DNA from: Ophiodon elongatus
Lineage: Eukaryota > Chordata > Actinopteri > Perciformes > Hexagrammidae
Length of the DNA stretch: 64,000 nt
Reading direction: 5' to 3'
Assembly (NCBI GenBank): GCA_016806645.1
Contig: JACSYO010001013.1
Span: 447,501 to 511,500, forward strand
The position numbers and the translations under genes were made by a program. The notes under the pieces are model-generated. The model was not told the origin of the DNA. It did not search any database and saw nothing but the letters and a program-made list of their open reading frames with translations. This document shows positions 14,609 through 28,217 of this stretch, piece by piece. Position 1 is the first letter of the stretch; each line of letters begins with the position of its first letter.

Positions 14609-17600
14609 CTCTGCCCTCGGTGAAACACAGATCAGACGGGAAGAGAGAGCGAGAGAAGAAACAAGTGTGACAAAAAGTAAATTACAGCAAAACCCAGTTA
14701 AGACTCACACGGAGCTGAAATGAAACCAGACTCCCGATTAGGTTTCGTCGCTGCATTGATGCATCGTCCGCATCGCATCTCAAAACGAGAAATGTCTACA
14801 CCTCTACAAATGAAATAAAACCACATTTTTTTATCATAGTTCAATTATACTTGGTAGATAAATAAGCAATTACCCATTATTTTCTATTTTCTCAAGGATA
14901 ATGCAAGTATGACAAATGTAAGACAAAAATGGAAAACACTGAAATTCTGAACATACACAGTCAAACACCAAATTAAGCAAGGAATCTCACTTCATGCCAA
15001 CTTTACTCCAGTGTGTTTCAATATATTGCATCAGTCATGGAAGAAGGTGGGGGGGGAGTCAAAAACTTCAAAAGATTAATTAGATTCTTATGCTGTCAAA
15101 CCCAATACTCTACATTTGGCTATTCAAAGAAATAGGAGAAAAAATGATTTAAAGGGCTGCGTGATGGCGTTTGTCAAGTATCATGATACTGTCAGGGGAG
15201 CCTTACTTTCTTTACAACACTTATCTACAGAGACCGACATTAGTAAAGGCAGCTGCTCCTCCAGGGCTGCAAGTTTATCTTCAGTGAAACGCCGACTGCT
15301 AATGAATAATGAGGGAGTGAGGTGGGAGCAGCAACCTTTATGTAGCACGGAGACATTTTAAATAAATTTACTGTTACGGAGACGCTGAGGAGATTAATTT
15401 ACTTACATTTAATGGTGCTTAATGAAGAGCACATCATAATCTGCATCGCTGATGTTAAGAAACTTTTGGTAATTTAATCAGGTGCTTGTCGCACAAATGT
15501 AGTTTTCCTGTGGTGGTTCCTGTTAGTGTTCCTGCTGTGGCTATTTCTCATTACAACCACAGAGTATTTCCCCTTTTCCAGATGCACCAACCTCTGAAAT
15601 GTGCACTGCTTGCGATATTCTTTTTTTTTTCAGTTAATATTCATTTCTTATTTTATTTAGTTTTACACATACGGTAACACTGTTTTGTTATTTCAAAATT
15701 TGACAAGCTACTGAACTCTGCCTGTCACTCAAACGCAGAATTGTAGATTCACCAAATGATCAACAGTTGCATTTTTGCAAAACAAAATAATAAAAAAAGA
15801 GGAAACGGCAAAGACAAGGCGATGATTGTGTTGCTAAAATTAGCTATACATAATCCAAACACTGACGCAGCTGAGGTGATTTCAAGGTTTTGTTGATGGA
15901 AAACAGTTGGTTTTGAAATATGAATAGTAAAGACAAGTAACACTTGAGCCGCTATAAGTTCATCCGACTCGGTAGTAGCAGGATCAGGAGCCGTATCATG
16001 TCACCCCGGTTGTCACGTAACCGTCAGGGACAGACGAGTCAAATTGAAAGTGAATAAGATCGTCCTCTGTGTATCCAGGCATGTGCTCTCCAAAATAGAT
16101 GGTTAAAAAAAACAAAAACTGTGCATTCGAATAGCGAGAGATGGCTTTTTGATATCCTTCTGATAGCACGATTCATAATTAACTAAAGGAAATACGCACA
16201 AAAACTCACAAGCAAACGATAAATAAACCGAGCAAAACACAAAAAGGAAAGAAAACACAGCAGTTGTGTGGCTCTAATTAAGGAATCTGTGGACAAAACC
16301 ACAGGAAACTCAGAGGCTTGGTTTCAAACTCGAGAAAGAAAGTCGCCACACATCCACAACACCTGCTCAGGCAGCAAATGCATCTTGCTGATAGCTGTTG
16401 ATGCAGACATAGCTGCTATGGGCAAGTCCAGATCCCCTTACTCAACAGGCCTGCACCGCAGGGTGTGGTGGGTGAGAAAAGCAATACCGCAAATAAAATG
16501 TCCTGCTGCTAATGTTCTATATCTTGATCGCTTTATCCTGCAACAGCTGGATGCTCATTTTGGCTCCCGGAAATACGGTTTGGCTTCCCCTGGTCCACGT
16601 CGGAATTGGAAATTTAACCTAGGGCTATCTTCATCTGTACAGTAGGAGAAGTGTTAGGGGTCGGTGAAGATCTCACTTTAAGATACGAGACATCGTAGAG
16701 ACGAGAAAAACTAAATTGAAAGTCCAAATTAATATTTTAAATTGGGAAAAAAAAGAAAAAATGATATATTAGACAATAGAAGCATCAAACTATGTTTTTT
16801 GCAATATAGTTTGTTCTTTTTGAAGAGGTAGTCTCAGGCAACTTAAGCTGGAGTCATACCGTAGAGACACTGGGAAATCCCAGCTATGTCATTCACTGGA
16901 GACAGCTGACATGTTCAGTAGAGCCGGCGTGGCTTCCTCCATTTAGTTAACAGACTTCATAAACAACCTTAAATCTCAGGTTCCTTTTCATAAGTCGAGA
17001 GCTTCCTGATGTGCTTGCCTTCTTAAACATGAAAAGCAAATAATCAAAAGTAAAAGTGTTTGAGCACAAACACAGATGCCTCAGTCTAATCCACTGGCAC
17101 ACAGATTAAAGAGATCAACGCTGTGCTTTACCCCAGTTCTACTTTCTTTAACAGTCAAACCAATTATTATCCTGACAGATCTCGTCACTGCTGTTCCCTA
17201 TGTAAAGTTTGGAAGATGTGGAATAAGGCTGTCAACAAATAGTCTATATTTGAACATGTATATACAAACAAAAATTGTTTAAACATATTTGAATATGAAA
17301 ATTTATATTTGTGAAGCAGTGGCTGTCTACCTAAAGCGGATCTGAGGAAAAAGAGAGGGAATTGGCTGAGGAAGATTGAACATGTTACAACAGAATAAAA
17401 AAAACATATATTACTATTATAACTCTGAATTTATTGCTGTTACTTATTTTTACTTGTTACTGTATGGTTCATTTCTCCATAATTGTTATATTCTCAACCT
17501 AACCTAATAAAAAACAGTTGAATTAATATTTCTGCAAACACTTAGGGTTACTACTATAATTACTGCACACTACTATTATATTTATTGAGGATAGCATTTG

Positions 17601-19696
17601 AGACAATGATGACATGCTTAATAGTAGTAATAGAAAAATGCAATAGTAAAATGTTATTTACAATTTTTTTGGCTAGTAAAAAAAAAAAAAGTCTGTCCAG
17701 TAAATTTTTTCCATCCACCAGCCAGAAGATGGCCGGTAAGCTAAAAACATTATTTTGGACCCCACATACATGAATAAGACCAAGAGTCTGCAGCCAGAAA
17801 GGCTCAGCTGAAGCAAAGCTGAGGCTCATGGGAATGCCGTTCCTAAACCAAAGACCAGTCAGTAAAGACCGAATGTCTTTCATGCTCAATATGACTTTAT
17901 CATATAAAAGGATAGAGGCTAAATGTAGAGATGTTGCAGGGATGATGCATAACATCTTAATGTCAAAAGGAGGTGCAACACACAGCCTCCCTCTTCGTCC
18001 ATCTTTATTTTATTTGATGTTGTTGCTTAAATCAATGCCCTGCATCAAATAACCCATGGCTGGGTTATCTAAAGAAGCCTCCTGGTCCATCACGGCTATT
18101 CTTTTTAAAACTACTGTTGAACTGCTGCATAAACAGCACTCATTTAAACTAAATCTCTATAATAGACCCTTTGTTTCATAAAGATGGTCAACACAGCAGC
18201 AAGCTTTGATCTGACAGGGAAAAAAAGACACTTCTCCGTCATTGTGACATCTTCCCTTATTTCTATTTTAGTCTTGATATTTCACAACCTTTTTCCTCGC
18301 TACCCCAATCTATTCGTTTCTTTTCTGACAGACTGGAATTTAATGATTTCACTGCCTACCTCTTTATCTTTAGTGACATTAAAGAAACTGTCAGCGCCAC
18401 TGTAATTCAGAGGTCAAATGCAGCCGTACAAAAAAAAACAGTTGGTGAGTCTTTCGCCAAGATGTTCTCAGCCTAATATTTAATTAAAAACCTGACAAGT
18501 TCATTCAAACACACTAAAATCTGGTTGGTCAAGTATGTAATATGAAAAAGCAAACAGAAGTTAAGTATAAGGAAGGATATTTATTTCCTGCCGTATAAGT
18601 TTTAATACACCAAAACTAGATATCGACAGCGAATGTTTTTGAGTTTGGAAAATGTGTTTAAAAAAAACAATGAAGTGACATGAGCATAAATTCTCAAATG
18701 GCATTAAAGAAATCCGCAAAACTTTATAATATCAATTCAAATGTGATGGTTGAACTATTTTAATGTGTCGTAACTTGCTTTAATCTGTTCATGTTTGAAC
18801 ATTAGACTGCCGGTGACAAAACATGAAGAGATTAGCGACATTTAGAGGGTTTATTCTTTCAAACAGGGCTTTTGGTTCATCTAGGAAGCATCTTACTTGA
18901 AATGGAAGTTTAATCTTATTAATTTTTCAAAAGGAGACTTTTAATGCAAGCAGTTTTACTGTTATCGTTGCTAACAGGCAACCTTATTTGCTTTTAAAGG
19001 GGAAGAAATTGCTAACGTCACAGTTGGAACGTAATGTTGTTTTGGAACTGCTTCAACCTTCAACTCCAATTAAGGCAACACCTCTAATTTATGTATTTTA
19101 CATTTTAAGACAAATAGATTAGGGTATTCAAAAGTCCTATAACCCTATTCATAATGAAAACAAATCTCAATTAATCAATTAATCTGAATATTAAAGATAT
19201 AAATTATCTAACAGAGTTTTTGGCATAATTATTCCATTAACTGCAGGAGAAGAATGTTGTGTTTTACTAAAATGTTCTCTCCAATTAATGCAAGCATATT
19301 TTTTTACATATCTTCATCTAAAACATGACCTAAAAATAGGCTCATTGGGCGACGGCCTTTTTAAGGTTATATGTTGGTGTCCGTCGTCCGTTATGGGTGG
19401 AGCCGTGGAGAGAGAACTTCGTACTGAAACGAATGACGTACATCTGACAAATAGACAAATCTATCCATATTAAAATTAAAAGTGTCTCAAGTTGTTCTTA
19501 TTTATTCCTACCAATACCAGCAATGTAAAAACTATGATATTTAAGGTCAAAACAAGTAATCATTAAAAGGAAGATATTCTGCGCATTTGTTTTGAGGGGG
19601 TGTGGCGTTACATTATTTGGACAGATTTTAATAATAAGTAGAACTGAAAAAGATTAATTCGGTAGTAAATGTGTAAAAGTGAATGTTTCATTGTGC

Positions 19697-19720
19697 AAAA
19701 AAAAAAAAAAAAAAAAAAAA
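19697..19720. repeat. Poly(A) tract of about 24 bases
   Basis: An uninterrupted A run lying about 190 bases beyond the gamma donor. It could be the tail of an old retroposon, but no recognisable element body lies next to it. Confidence 0.8.
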
Positions 19721-19911
19721 GGCATACGTCGAACAGAAATGAAAGTAGCCAAGGGAGCTTCAATTTTGATTCACCTCTTCAATAAAACAGCAGTTACACA
19801 AAGCAACAACAACCTAGGGGAAAGAGGGTGAGAGATGACCTTTGACATTTTTAGGTTAGTTACTCAACAGAACTTATACCGTGTGACTGGCCTAATACGT
19901 ACAAAACTCAC

Positions 19912-20088
19912 CCGTCTGCGACAGAAAGGCAAACCCTGTGCGATGATGTTAAGGCTGAATATCTTGAGAACTTTCTGGGGGGGTAACGGTTCCTCGGCAA
20001 CGTGCTTGGGGTCTGCCTGGTCGAGTGGCTGCTTCTCCAGCGGCACGTGGGACGAAGTCTTCCCCTTCCCAAAGGCAACATTTGGCAT
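19912..20088 (-). CDS. fbxw7: F-box/WD repeat protein 7, gamma-isoform first coding exon
   Basis: This exon encodes the isoform-specific N-terminus of FBXW7 gamma. FBXW7 is the WD40 substrate receptor of an SCF (SKP1-CUL1-F-box) ubiquitin ligase that targets phosphorylated cyclin E, MYC, NOTCH and JUN for degradation; the gamma form is reported as nucleolar and enriched in muscle. The 59 codons end in KIFSLNIIAQGLPFCRRR, which matches the human gamma ending (KIFSISIIAQGLPFCRRR) almost residue for residue, preceded by EEPLPPQKV against human KEPLPHQTV. A strong donor, CGG|GTGAGT, follows at 19911-19906 and leaves phase 0, as needed to join the common exon. The start at 20088 was chosen because it has A at -3 and gives a length close to the human segment (49 residues). 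An in-frame ATG at 20139 would add 17 residues and cannot be excluded. The exon is partial: the F-box and WD40 exons are outside the window. Confidence 0.93.
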
Positions 20089-20330
20089 CTTTCTCCGAGC
20101 ACCAGACGAGAAACGGGGAATAGGGCAATGCCTCAGCATTGCAAAACAGGTCGTCTACTGGATCATATCCCAGAGGGAGCTCCCAAACCTGTCCGACTAT
20201 CGTCGCGAGCAGAAAACCTTTCTTACATGAACGTGGTACCTTCCCTTGGACCTCACAATTGTAGGACAGACGTCTCAATGCTGCGCTCTGAACATACCTA
20301 CTCAGAACTCATCTCCCTGCTGACTGGCAC

Positions 20331-20400
20331 CCTTTAAAATATCTCTGAGGTGTGAGGTCACTGTTGCGCCCAAGCCAGGCAAGGCAGCTGCCGTCAGGGC
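20331..20400 (-). promoter_or_regulatory. Candidate gamma-isoform core promoter region
   Basis: About 250-300 bases upstream of the gamma ATG, the minus strand reads GATATTTTAAAGGG (TATA-like, near 20331-20346), preceded by a CAGCTG E-box at 20385-20390. No splice acceptor is evident between here and the ATG, which fits a first exon with its own promoter. The muscle-type E-box would suit a muscle-enriched isoform, but both motifs are short and common. This is inference. Confidence 0.3.
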
Positions 20401-23400
20401 CTAAAAAGAGGATGGACCAACTCAGCCACTCCCCCTCAGACGGGCACTGTGGAATCTGCTCTTATGACCCCTCGGTGATGGAATGTGAACCAGCAGTCGT
20501 CTGACACAGCCCACGAGTCCGGAGAGCTTCCTCATTGTGGTCATTCTCTGACCCCTCTGCGGTCCTCCCAACTTAGTGGACTACATCATCACTGAGCCCA
20601 GTTAATTTTACGCCATGAAAGCATGTCAGCATACAACAAAACTGCTCAGTATCCTTGTCTGAATCACATTTGTCAGGGCAGGTGTTGAAGCTGGGATTTG
20701 TTTTACGCTGGCCTTCTCCAGCTCTCCCATGAACCAAGGTGTCCAGGAATGTCAGTAACTCCGTCTATGTCAGCAGAGAGGCTGAGGATATTTCAGGAGA
20801 CGATCCCACAGTAGTTCAATGTTAGTATGTGTAACACACGCACTTAAACAATGATTCACTTGACCAAGTATCGGGAGGGATGGACTTTTAAGTCTATTAA
20901 AGTGCGTTCACATGCAGCTACAAGATGCAGCAACAGGATGTTGGTCTTTTTCCATCTAACCCTTCATACACAAAGCTAACGTAGCGATGGAGTGAAGCGA
21001 TAAACGTCTACTGGCGTAAACAAGCGGTGCAACCGTAAGGAATTGAGAAAAGTTATTAATGCAGGTTATGCTGATTCCCAAAGAAAAAAAAAGATGTAGC
21101 AGAAAGCAGCTGACAATCTGATGAATATGTACAAATCTACAGAAAGGGCAAGTGGCAAGAGACAGCCTTCTCTGTGTGCATTTAAATGTCTGAACACATG
21201 GTAACAGACAGACCTACAGGGCTTAACCTCTCTTCTATTCTCACATGCGCCATTGTTTGAGGAGGATTACGGAGCCAGAACATCTATCAGAGTAGGCGGA
21301 GGGCCCGAACACACCAGGCCGCTGGGCGCCATTGAGTGCTTGTGGCGGACCAACGCCCATAGTTTTTACGGTATGTTCAGCACAATTGGAGTAAGTTGGC
21401 ACCTTATCGGCAGCTGTTCAGCCAATGGAGCACGTTGAACAGCAGAAGCTGTTGGCGATGGAGAGCTCTCTGACTGGACATTCGGGTGGCCAAATAAGTA
21501 GTGATTTCACCCATTTAGTACAGTCTTTTCTTATTTTTCCTTTCCACTTCTTCACAAGCAAAACCCCATGTGCCGGGCAAGGACAAACTTTAAAGGCTTG
21601 CAGTTGCAGCTTTTAAAGCAATCACATCCACAATTTGTATTCCCGAGCACTTAATGAGACTCAATCGATTCATGGTGGTGAAAACATTGTGTGAAATTAA
21701 CTTTCGCTGTTGATTTTTGGATTCAGTCACATTGCATCTCCATTAAATCAAACCTCCATGCCCCGTGACATCATGGCTCTGCAGCAGGTAATACATAAAT
21801 ATTGATGGGATCAATCGCAAACTATAAAACAGAGTGAGAGGGTGACCCTACAGTTTGTGGTCTGGTAGTTTGACAACGTACTAAAAATGGTGATAAAACA
21901 CGAGAAAAATAACTTAATTTCCAAACACAGCCGTTTCAGAGTTCAGAGACGGAGCGAGTGTTCGTAGGACTGAAATGTAATGTGACCTTACCTTTCCATG
22001 AGAGCAGAATATAGCACAGCCTTACTGAACATGTCAGTCGTGAACTTACCACCAGCTGCAGTATTTGCAGTGTATTCACATGTACACCTTTTTACAGATA
22101 CCTCCCCGGGACGCAATTTGTTTGCTCAGTTGGCTTTTTTGGCACTGGGTGTGTCAGGTTCTTACTACACCTCTGTACTCCAAGACCATGAGTAGAGTGT
22201 AAGTTTTGCCTTTCAAATGTACATCGACAAAACACAGAGAACAATGTATTTTCGTGTAGACATACGAGAAAAAAACAACAGGCCTTATTTAATATCCTCA
22301 AGTGATGCTTTTAGAATTTCAATTACTTGAACGGTTGGTTTTTCAATTATTTAATTTTCTCTTTCAGATTACAAACCATTTTTTGACAATACGCCACATG
22401 CAGTGTGAAATGACCAGTGAGGCGCCTGTGAATGGCTGCGACTCTCCGACTCGCCCCCGGGCCTTGTGGAGGTTACTTGAGCTTTCGGACTAATCTTAGG
22501 CCATAAAGCTATGTGACAGACTCACTGTTCCAGTCTGCTACAACATGATCAGCCCAAAGTAACTCGTTAAATGGCAAGCCATGCAATCATATTCACCCTT
22601 TGAGCCTCTGCAATGCATGGAAGAACATTTTCCTTAAACATGATCTATTATGCTATTCTCCATGAATTGATCTGGCAAACATGTAAAGGAATATTTAAAA
22701 AAAAAAAAAAAAAATGGGAGAAACTGTGCTGAGTGAGTATCTTTGAAGATTTGGAGTATGAAGCTACAAACTCTAATAATCAAGCAAAAACATTTTATGG
22801 TCACATGGTTACTATTGCACAAGCTCATAAGTTCCCTATAAAGGCCACTAACAAAGCTATTAAAAAGGGGTAAATGTCTGTTGTACATTTGTCTGCTTTC
22901 TCTGTGCCCCAGTATCCCTGACTGGTCATTGAGTTTACAATCCCTGGAGTGCCAGAGGTCAAGAATGTTTGGCTTCTGGTAACTCAGTACACTTACAAAT
23001 CACTCCCTGCTTTTCAGCGCAATTGAGATGACGAGGTATCCTGTGGGAGAGGGACACTGTAGGTCATCCCCGTGTAGTTATCAACATTAAAAAAAATAGA
23101 AGTAAGTACTCATCGTGGTACTAATGCTGCAGACTAAATGTGCAAGAAGCATCGTTTGCTCAGGCAACACACGAAGGGACCGCTTTCTTTCAAATCCATT
23201 GAAAAACGGGCAAAAACAGTGAACACTGTGAATACCTGAACAAACGGCCTCCTGATGAACTGAGTCACATCCGGTGTGAAACAATGATTAACTCAAGAGT
23301 CGTGCACTCTTACTTTCACAACAGTATCTACCTTTTAGAAGTAAAGCAGAGACCGTTGTGTTTGCATACTGGTGCGATCATTTTGCTTCTCCGAGCAGTA

Positions 23401-24052
23401 GTCGTCCGCTCAAGCTACGAAACAGGCAGAATGGTTCCAGTTTTTACTACCGTCAATAAAAGAGAGTACAACCGCATATTAACAGCACTGCACACTATTC
23501 CTGCTGGTTCAGTGCTGCCAATGTCACTCATACACCATCTCTGCAGCTCTTGAGAGCGTGAGGTGACTTTGTGAGGAGAAAATCTTTTTTTAGGACTCGC
23601 ATGACATAACTAAATTATAAAATGCACATTAATGACAGGCAGTGATCCGCCTTTTAATTTAGGTACGGTGATAATACCGTTGCACATGTTCTGCAGTCTG
23701 CGTTGGATGATGCAGCGTGCCACCCAAACATACAGCGAGGCATAGCTTATTACATTTAAATATTCATATAGTAGATACAAGTAAAGGTTTCGAGCTCGAA
23801 AATTGCTATTCGCCCCCACACTGTCTCTACATCAGCCAGCAATGAAGTTAAAACCTCTGCCAAACATCAAAGGTATTACTGGAGAAAGCAAACACATGAA
23901 ACCTCACTCGCTTCCACACACTGGTCCATGGGAGACAGACTACAGTTCATTACTGGATAAAGCCCGTGGTGCAGTCTGAACACAGCTGCAACAAGCACCC
24001 ACAACCTGTAGGGTCACGGATTATTGTAGGTACACGACTCTCAGACCACTGC

Positions 24053-24065
24053 CTCCCTCTGGTGG
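24053..24065 (-). promoter_or_regulatory. CTCF-type motif
   Basis: On the minus strand the bases read CCACCAGAGGGAG, matching 12 of 13 positions of CCASYAGRKGGCR (A instead of C near the end). It lies about 4 kb upstream of the gamma exon. Occupancy is unknown. Confidence 0.4.
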
Positions 24066-24544
24066 CAAAGACTGGGACAACAATGCTGCGCTGCAAATTC
24101 CACTAATATCCTGTGAAAAGAAAGTTTTTACAAGAATGTGACTGACTGCGCTTGGAACCTTATGAACACACGACCAGGATGTTTTTCTTGAGATTATTAA
24201 AGTGATAGTTCGTATACTGTGGGTGTAATGCACAGAATATGTTAGAGTACCTCATACAACCCCACTTGAAAAAAACCCTTTAAGTCTGAAATGCAAATTA
24301 AAGCTGCGCAGTGCAAAAAAAAAACGAATCGCAACTAAACGAGGCTGCTGCTTCCTGAACGTGACCGCCATTGCAGGCAACGGATTTGTGACTGCACAGA
24401 CAAGCCGCAGGTTTAATGCAACTGTATGCTACTGTGGAAGGGCAAATCCTTTCGGTCCATGTGCCTTTGTTGTTACCTTCTAAAGCAGAAAAAAGCCACC
24501 GACAAAAAAAAAAAAAGACATGCTGAGCGTGCAGGAGTGGTGGG

Positions 24545-24546
<2 letters not shown>

Positions 24547-24578
<32 letters not shown>
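24547..24578. repeat. (CA)16 microsatellite
   Basis: An uninterrupted CA dinucleotide run. The overlapping open frames on both strands are artefacts of the repeat. Confidence 0.95.
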
Positions 24579-24579
<1 letters not shown>

Positions 24580-27190
24580 CAGAACAGCTCTTTTTGTTTT
24601 CTAAGAATCATTTGAGCAAAGCCTACCCGAGGCAATTATCTAAGTCTCAACGACTGGTGCTGTTGACATCAATTAGAGCACTTGGATTTAAACAAAAACT
24701 AAAAATCGTATCTCAAGCAGCACAGAAGACAATTAGCAGCCGTCTGCAGCAGAATTAGACGACCCAGGAATAACAAGTGGCAGCGAGTGGGAAGCCAGTG
24801 AGGGATTACCTCCTTTTTCCTGCACTGGTGACTTCTTCTCATTGGTTGGGGCATAGATTGGTTTGTTGTTAATATGATGTCGCTTTGTAACCTTGAAACT
24901 TGCATCTTTGCCACGTAAAAAAAAAAAAAAACACGTGTCTCGGAATTTATTGCATCACTAATAACATTTTGTTCGTCATTTGTGATTTAATGTCTTGATA
25001 ATATTAAACAAACTAAACGTGTTAACCAAGACAGATGAGCAGTTGTGATGAATAATCATCATCTTAGTTTTCAGTAAAAAAAAATAAAAAGATGTCGGGA
25101 GAGAACAGAGTGCTGGGCAACAACCAATTCAACAGGCCTGAGGAAGTGCATCAGTATATAATGAGCTTCAGTGAAGACAATTTGCCGTCAACATATATTG
25201 GTAGTGACTCAACGAGTTGCTTTCATGTGGGAGGATAAGAACACTGGTCCTTTGTGGCTCATTTCTGCCTGTGTGACAAGGCCAGTGTGTGGGAGATGCC
25301 ACCTACAATAAGCCGGCTGTCTTTCCATTTGGAAAAACATTTAATTACCGACAATGAACGGTAATGTGTGTGCGAAGAAAAGTGGAGCACTGAGTGCACC
25401 TCAAATTGTCCAAGTTTGCTAGAGTAAAAACTATTTGGCTGACGAGTTACTGCTCATTCCTATATCAAACTGTAATACATTAAAAAAAAAAATAATAAGT
25501 TTTGAACAGCCGGCAGTAGAAGTCTATAGAAGTCACCGTGTCCCCAAAGACTTTAACCAATAAGCATTAGAGTGAGAGTCTGACCTCTCTCTTTAAATGT
25601 CCTTTCATCAATATTCAAAAAGTAATAGCTTTGGAAAATCTGAAAAGACATGACACAAAGAGGAGAAGGACATCTGAGCTGATGGCTGATACAAACAGAT
25701 TAGAGTTAAATAGACACTTTTACTTCACATTCAATGACGTTCAGATCTAGATGTAGATGTAACTACCCTGATGGCTGAAGTGAGAGGCTGAAAAGATAAG
25801 TCATTCGTCTTTAGTCAAGACAAACTGAACATATCAGTCACACATCTCACTATATTAAATATATTTATATCTTCTTTTAATCCAGATAATTTCCTTCTTT
25901 ATTTAGCCAGCGTTGATGTTCGCGTGTTGTGCTGTCAATGCACTCATGCTCTCCCCTTTGCCTTATCATAGCTCTGCAGATCCGTTTGCCACCAAAGGTC
26001 TCTGATGAATTAGTATGAGACATCTAATCCTGTACGATCATATAATGCCTTAGTAATTAGTCATGAGTGACATGTTAAAATTAATTCTAAAATGGTAGGG
26101 CATGAAGCCTAAAATGGGCATAATATGTCCCTGTTTATTCATATCACATAGAAAGTTTAACAGAACTTTTAGATTTGAAGACTTTAAGATCGGCAATGGT
26201 TTGGAAAGATATGCTATAATTAAAAAAAACGTGTCTAAGGCTCTCCTGTGCCGTGTAAAAGAAATTCAGATCTAAATTCCAGGGCTAAAAGTTGTTTTAA
26301 TAGAACAGTAAAACACATTCAGTCACCTGAAAAATGTCAACATCTGCCATTTCTGATCGCAAAACAATTCATGCAGAGTTATGGAAATAAAGAAAAAGTG
26401 GCACACAATCATAAAATTCCTAATTTATCTACAGCCCAACAAATAAAGTAGCTTAAATGTTTCAAGCATGCCTGCCATTTATTCTGAAGCCGAGCAATAT
26501 AAAGGCCTTTAAATCAAAGTAGATTTAGTAGAGTAGCTGTATATTCACAATTGCTGGGAGTTCTCAAAGGGCTTCTGTAATAATGGCCAATTTATTTGCA
26601 ACTGTACGGCAACATTTTCTTCACTGAACATTAATTCACAGTATGTGGCGTAATAATTACTTCAAATTCTCTGAAACAACTTAAAGGATCACTTTGCCAA
26701 TTGCACATACCACCCACATTGCAAAGATACAAAGCCAACTGAAAATCAGCAAAGTAACCCTTAGAGGAGTGGAAGTATTTTTCCATTAGTTGTGGGCTCA
26801 TTACCAATTTTGTACTCCACTATATGGAATATAATATTTAACACCGTAAACGTTTTTCTTCTCTCCATCTGCTACTGTCAAGTAATCTGCTTTCCCAGAG
26901 GCTAATGTATATGCCACACTATGCAGATATCAACACCCTCTTCAGATACACGCCTCATGTTCACCCAACCCCATATATTCTGTCATTCAACACATTAAAA
27001 TGTCATATGATGCGTGCCCTTCTTAGAGCCCTTGAATAGAAAGGCATCCAATATGTAAATCTAAATGAAGTTCAGCCTCAACTCCAGAATATCTTTGCAC
27101 ATTAAATCTGCAGAGATGTTAATGCACGGCTTGAATATTGATTCACGAAGCTCTTAAAGAATTTTAAAAAGGTGAAACAATGAGCGCGAC

Positions 27191-27213
27191 CACCCCGCCC
27201 CCCCACCCCCCCG
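27191..27213 (-). other. G-run with G-quadruplex potential on the minus strand
   Basis: The plus strand carries C runs of 4, 8 and 7 separated by one or two bases, so the minus (transcribed-sense) strand has long G runs that can be split into four G-triplets. In the intron it could form a quadruplex in RNA or DNA. Structure is inferred only. Confidence 0.45.
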
Positions 27214-27959
27214 AGTATCATCCCGTTGGCACGGGGTCAAAAGACGAGCATGGCGAGTAAGAAGAAGAAGGGGGTAAGTGTCTAAATCTGGTGACCTGAG
27301 CCGACAGCACCTGGATCCTGGGAAGACAATCTGTCCTCAACAGGGACACGTGAAGACATGCACAGAAAGCTGAACGCCACATCAGAAGTTTTCATAGTGC
27401 TACTTCTACTTTGCACACGCCTTTGTGTACTGCGCACTTCTGCCGCACGTACAGTGCGCACGTGGCGATCACCTAACCCCACATGGACGCACACATCTTT
27501 GGTCCAAACTTGGGTACTGACCCTCTGATACAACCCTGTTGCGCCGTGTTTGGCTCACGGATACCGCAGCTGTCAAAATACACATATCATAGTTTGCCAG
27601 GCTGCATACGTGTGCTCCTTGGGAGCATACGCACAACCTCTAAATGTGTAACTTATATGAAGGTAATACATCTTCTATTACCTCTACCACTACCACCACT
27701 ACCACCCATGCACTTAGTAACTCTGGTTTTGTTTAAAAATCAATAAAAGACACAAGAGTCATGTTGACCGAGAACACTGAAATGACATAACTACTGACTT
27801 TGTTTGTTATATACAGACAGATATTCTGTTTTTATATGACCAGTCTATATCAGTCATTGTGAATGCTCCATAAAGTTTAAACATACAGTATTGGGGCCTT
27901 CGTAAAGCTGCTGTTGCTGTTCTTCATGACGTCTGATCATCATCTGAATTAGCCGTCTC

Positions 27960-28217
27960 TAGAGCTGCAGCGATTAAATAGATTATTCTGCAACTATTTT
28001 GATGATCGTTAACTTAAATAAATGCCGAACATTGCATACTTTCGGTTTATTATTTGAGAGGTTTTTCTGCTTTTCTCTGTTGTGTATTATTGTCATAAAA
28101 CATTTTAATGTCACTTTAATGGCCACTTTTCACCATTTTCTCCAGTTTTATAGACCGAACAGAGAAAAATGATAGTCAGATTAATGAATATACAATAATC
28201 TTTATTTGCAACCCCTG
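27960..28217 (+). mobile_element. Complete hAT-type MITE (258 bp) with 8-bp target-site duplication
   Basis: The left end TAGAGCTGCA and right end TGCAACCCCT are imperfect terminal inverted repeats of the very common fish element with GGGCTGCAACTAA-type termini. The flanks are GCCGTCTC (27952-27959) and GCTGTCTC (28218-28225), matching 7 of 8, the duplication length expected for hAT transposases. There is no coding capacity, so it was mobilised in trans. It sits in the intron upstream of the gamma exon. Confidence 0.85.

Larger units (their letters stand above)
1..19911 (-). other. fbxw7: fbxw7 intron downstream of the gamma first exon (partial)
   Basis: This stretch follows the gamma donor in the direction of transcription and should be intron, because the common exon beginning MKRKL was not seen. 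I looked on the minus strand for that start, for the F-box region and for WD-repeat words and found none. All open frames here are short, unrecognised and often overlap simple repeats. It holds microsatellites (2017-2079, 14485-14608), several A/T homopolymers of 12-24 bases, at least two hAT-type remnants and a CTCF-like site near 7190. A CpG-containing patch at 3030-3260 and another at 11900-12300 show no recognisable exon. Intron status is inferred from the gene model. Confidence 0.7.

Noticed and set aside
20089..20139. Upstream in-frame ATG for the gamma exon (17 more residues)
   Set aside because: The added residues have no counterpart in the human gamma N-terminus and the downstream ATG has A at -3; kept only as an alternative.
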